Shown: positions 5,898 to 7,663 of the stretch, piece by piece
Layout: every line of letters begins with the position of its first letter
Numbering within the stretch: the stretch's first letter is position 1
NCBI GenBank assembly: GCA_018883485.1
Contig: VEQB01000104.1
Span: 1-7,663 of the forward strand
Reading direction: 5' to 3'
Source of the DNA: Bacteroidota bacterium
GTDB taxonomy: Bacteria; Bacteroidota; Bacteroidia; UKL13-3
DNA length: 7,663 bases
Notes under the pieces: model-generated
Seen by the model: the letters and a program-made list of their open reading frames with translations, nothing else
Told to the model about the DNA's origin: nothing
Databases searched by the model: none
Program-made: the position numbers and the translations under genes

Positions 5898-6641
5898 TTA
5901 ACTTAAATATCCTCCATCAGCCGGTATAGCGCTTCCCGTTATAAAACAAGATTCTCCACCGAGCAAAAATAATAAAATATTTGTAATATTTTGTGTTGAA
6001 CCTAAACCTAAATATTGTCTTTCTAAAATTGTGTCCGTTGCATCGCTCTTAGTCTCCATTAAATCTGCATAAGCGCTTGTATTTACCTGCCCACAAACCA
6101 ATGAATTTACCCTAATTTCTTTTTTAAACAATTCCTTTGCCAAACAGCGCACCGCTGCTTCTGTAGCAGCCTTTGAAGCAGCATAAGCTGTAACCCCCGG
6201 CCCACCAGAATGGGCCGCAATAGATGAAATTGTGATGATACTTAACCCAGGGTTGAAGCCATTTTTTCTACAAATCAGGCGACACATTTCTATAAATGAA
6301 GCCACATTTGCATGTAAAATTTGCATCACATGAGCAGGTTTCAACAAAGTAAGCGGTCTTCTGGAGCGCAAACCTACACAATTAACAAAACCATCCAACT
6401 TAATATCCTGATTGATTTGAGATTGCCATGCCTCCTCCAAAGAAAGTGGGTCAGAAAAATCTGCTTTAAATAGTAAATGACCTTTATTAGCAAAACTATC
6501 GGTTAGTTTATTCATTCCAGCATCTGTAGAAGCGTGTAAAATGAGTTTGGCGCCTAAATTATCAAGGTTTTCTGCAAGCGTAAATCCAATTCCTTTGCTT
6601 GCACCGGTAATTAATATGTATTTGTTTTCAAATTTCCCCAT
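5898..6641 (-). CDS. FabG-like short-chain dehydrogenase/reductase (intact cofactor loop)
   Basis: The 247-residue classical SDR has the cofactor loop TGASKGIG (12-19), NCVG (87-90, in place of NNAG), and the catalytic set N112, S140, Y153 and K157 (YAASK). The C-terminal FITGSAIPADGGYLS is the usual FabG ending. The PG motif after the sixth strand is CG here (VCGQVNT). Between ACP genes it most likely reduces a 3-oxoacyl-ACP to the 3-hydroxyacyl-ACP with NADPH. It starts 5 nt after its upstream paralogue, with which it shares the unusual RPL segment (residues 95-97 here). A sugar-keto reductase role is possible but less likely in this context. Confidence 0.88.
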   Translation of the reverse strand: MGKFENKYILITGASKGIGFTLAENLDNLGAKLILHASTDAGMNKLTDSFANKGHLLFKADFSDPLSLEEAWQSQINQDIKLDGFVNCVGLRSRRPLTLLKPAHVMQILHANVASFIEMCRLICRKNGFNPGLSIITISSIAAHSGGPGVTAYAASKAATEAAVRCLAKELFKKEIRVNSLVCGQVNTSAYADLMETKSDATDTILERQYLGLGSTQNITNILLFLLGGESCFITGSAIPADGGYLS

Positions 6642-6646
6642 GTAAA

Positions 6647-7375
6647 CTAAGATATAGTATATGCGCCATCTAACAACACATTTGTTCCACTTATGAATTT
6701 GCTATCATCAGACAATAAGAAACATACCAATTTTGCTAAATCAGCAGTGCCAATGGTACCTAAGAGTTGCCTTGCATGATCATCCTGAGTACTTAAGGCA
6801 ATATTATCTTGAATAAAATCGTGCTTTAAATCTGCTTCTACCCAACCTTTACGAATTGAATTAACTCTAATTTTCCTTTCAGCTAATTCTGTTGCCATTC
6901 CTCTAATAGCTGCATCTAAAGCAGCTTTTGAGGCAGAATAGGCAATCTTAGATTTCAGTCCTTTAATACTGCTTACAGAAGAAATAGCAACAATACTACC
7001 TCCCGTTTCAAGTCTTGTTTTTTTACTTAATAACCTTGCAAACTCCAAAAAAGCATATAGGTTGGCATTCATCATTTCGCTTACAAAAGTTGTAGTTGTT
7101 AATGCCAAAGGCCTTACGCCTCCAATGCCTGCCGCATAAACAAATCCATTTAATTTTTCAGTTGGTAAAAGAATGTTTTTTAGTTCCGATTCTATTAAAT
7201 GGGTTTGATAAAAATCAAAAGAATAAAAAGAAAAACGATTACTCTTCATTTTAAGTAATGAATCTGGTAATTGGTCTTTTCTATCAATCAAAATTACTTC
7301 ATGATTCAATTGTACTAATTGTTCAACAATACAATAACCAGTATCACCCCCATCATTGATTATACAATACATCAT
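6647..7375 (-). CDS. FabG-like short-chain dehydrogenase/reductase with altered cofactor loop
   Basis: This 242-residue SDR is a paralogue of the next gene. The catalytic residues are intact: N105, S133, Y146 and K150 (YSASK), with a FabG-type tail ISGTNVLLDGAYTIS. The N-terminal cofactor loop is atypical. A gapless comparison with the downstream paralogue places INDGGDTG (6-13) over TGASKGIG, so two of the three conserved glycines become N7 and D11. PG after strand six is KG. It may bind its cofactor differently or use a different one, or work as a partner of the intact paralogue. It starts one base after the ACP stop with two consecutive ATGs (7375 and 7372). Probable role: reduction of an ACP-bound keto group. 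Confidence 0.85.
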   Translation of the reverse strand: MMYCIINDGGDTGYCIVEQLVQLNHEVILIDRKDQLPDSLLKMKSNRFSFYSFDFYQTHLIESELKNILLPTEKLNGFVYAAGIGGVRPLALTTTTFVSEMMNANLYAFLEFARLLSKKTRLETGGSIVAISSVSSIKGLKSKIAYSASKAALDAAIRGMATELAERKIRVNSIRKGWVEADLKHDFIQDNIALSTQDDHARQLLGTIGTADLAKLVCFLLSDDSKFISGTNVLLDGAYTIS

Positions 7376-7376
7376 T

Positions 7377-7604
7377 CTATGCTTTCAATCTTTCTACCAG
7401 TGCTAAGATAGCATCTACAGAATTAAAATTCTCTGGTTTCAACTCTGTAATGCGAATGCTAATATCAAATTCATCATTCAAATCCGAAATGATACTAACA
7501 ATATCAAAAGAATCTAAAATTCCACTATCAATTAACGTTTGCTCTGTTGCAAAATCAATGTCGGGTCTTACTTGACCAACTATTTCTAAAATTTTATTTT
7601 TCAT
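7377..7604 (-). CDS. Acyl carrier protein (first)
   Basis: This 75-residue ACP has a phosphopantetheine site at D31-S32-F33 within GILDSFDIVSII. DSFD replaces the DSLD of housekeeping AcpP, which is common in ACPs dedicated to secondary or polysaccharide pathways. The start is ATG at 7604, 12 nt after the stop of the upstream partial gene. The stop is one base before the reductase start, so the two are almost certainly co-translated. It probably holds the acyl chain made or modified by the two reductases. Confidence 0.9.
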   Translation of the reverse strand: MKNKILEIVGQVRPDIDFATEQTLIDSGILDSFDIVSIISDLNDEFDISIRITELKPENFNSVDAILALVERLKA

Positions 7605-7616
7605 TTCTATTAAATT

Positions 7617-7663
7617 TTACAATTTTAACATAGATACTGTAGATTTACCGGTGTGTTTGAACC
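7617..7663 (-). CDS. C-terminal end of an upstream gene, possibly an AMP-forming acyl ligase
   Basis: In one frame the last 14 codons before TAA at 7619-7617 read FKHTGKSTVSMLKL. The TGK followed by a hydrophobic tail recalls the C-terminal catalytic-lysine motif (…TSGKIDRKxL) of acyl-CoA or acyl-ACP ligases, which would suit loading of the ACP that starts 12 nt later. An alternative frame (NTPVNLQYLC, stop at 7627-7625) is also open. The fragment is too short for a firm call. Confidence 0.35.
   Translation of the reverse strand, partial: FKHTGKSTVSMLKL

Overview
The window is a 7.7 kb piece of a surface-polysaccharide (O-antigen or capsule type) biosynthesis locus, with every supported gene on the minus strand, so it is transcribed from right to left. 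It probably comes from an AT-rich member of the Bacteroidota. The reasons are the winged-helix/degenerate-nucleotidyltransferase regulator just before gmd, the four-helix-bundle (S23) gene, the style of the DegT aminotransferase and AsnB, and A-rich leaders without clear Shine-Dalgarno sequences. No rRNA, tRNA, CRISPR array or transposase is visible.

Right part (about 5400-7663), an acyl/amino-sugar module. In transcription order it holds the last codons of an upstream gene (possibly an AMP-forming acyl ligase), an acyl carrier protein, two related FabG-like short-chain reductases, and a second acyl carrier protein. Then comes the decayed 3' half of a hexapeptide-repeat acetyltransferase, and an intact PglE-like sugar aminotransferase. 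The spacings of 1, 5, 9 and 12 nt indicate one operon. My reading is that the module builds a hydroxylated short acyl chain on an ACP, for attachment to the amine that the aminotransferase places on a sugar nucleotide. The broken acetyltransferase looks like the relic of an older acetylation step.

Middle part (about 3571-4272), a small S23 four-helix-bundle gene between arrays of a 7-bp repeat in opposite orientations. There are 18 uninterrupted heptamers downstream of the gene and 3 perfect units plus a decayed stretch upstream of it.

Left part (1-3567), a Bacteroidota-type polysaccharide-locus regulator, then gmd and fcl overlapping by 8 nt (GDP-mannose to GDP-L-fucose), then the 5' part of a class II glutamine amidotransferase/asparagine synthetase gene that runs off the window. 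An imperfect hairpin of 8-bp repeats lies between fcl and asnB. A second hairpin, built on a different 8-bp unit, is translated in frame inside asnB.

The most unusual signal is that three elements share one architecture, a short-period (7-8 bp) array, a spacer, and the same array inverted, while each has its own unit sequence. One is intergenic, one sits inside a protein-coding gene, and one encloses the S23 gene.
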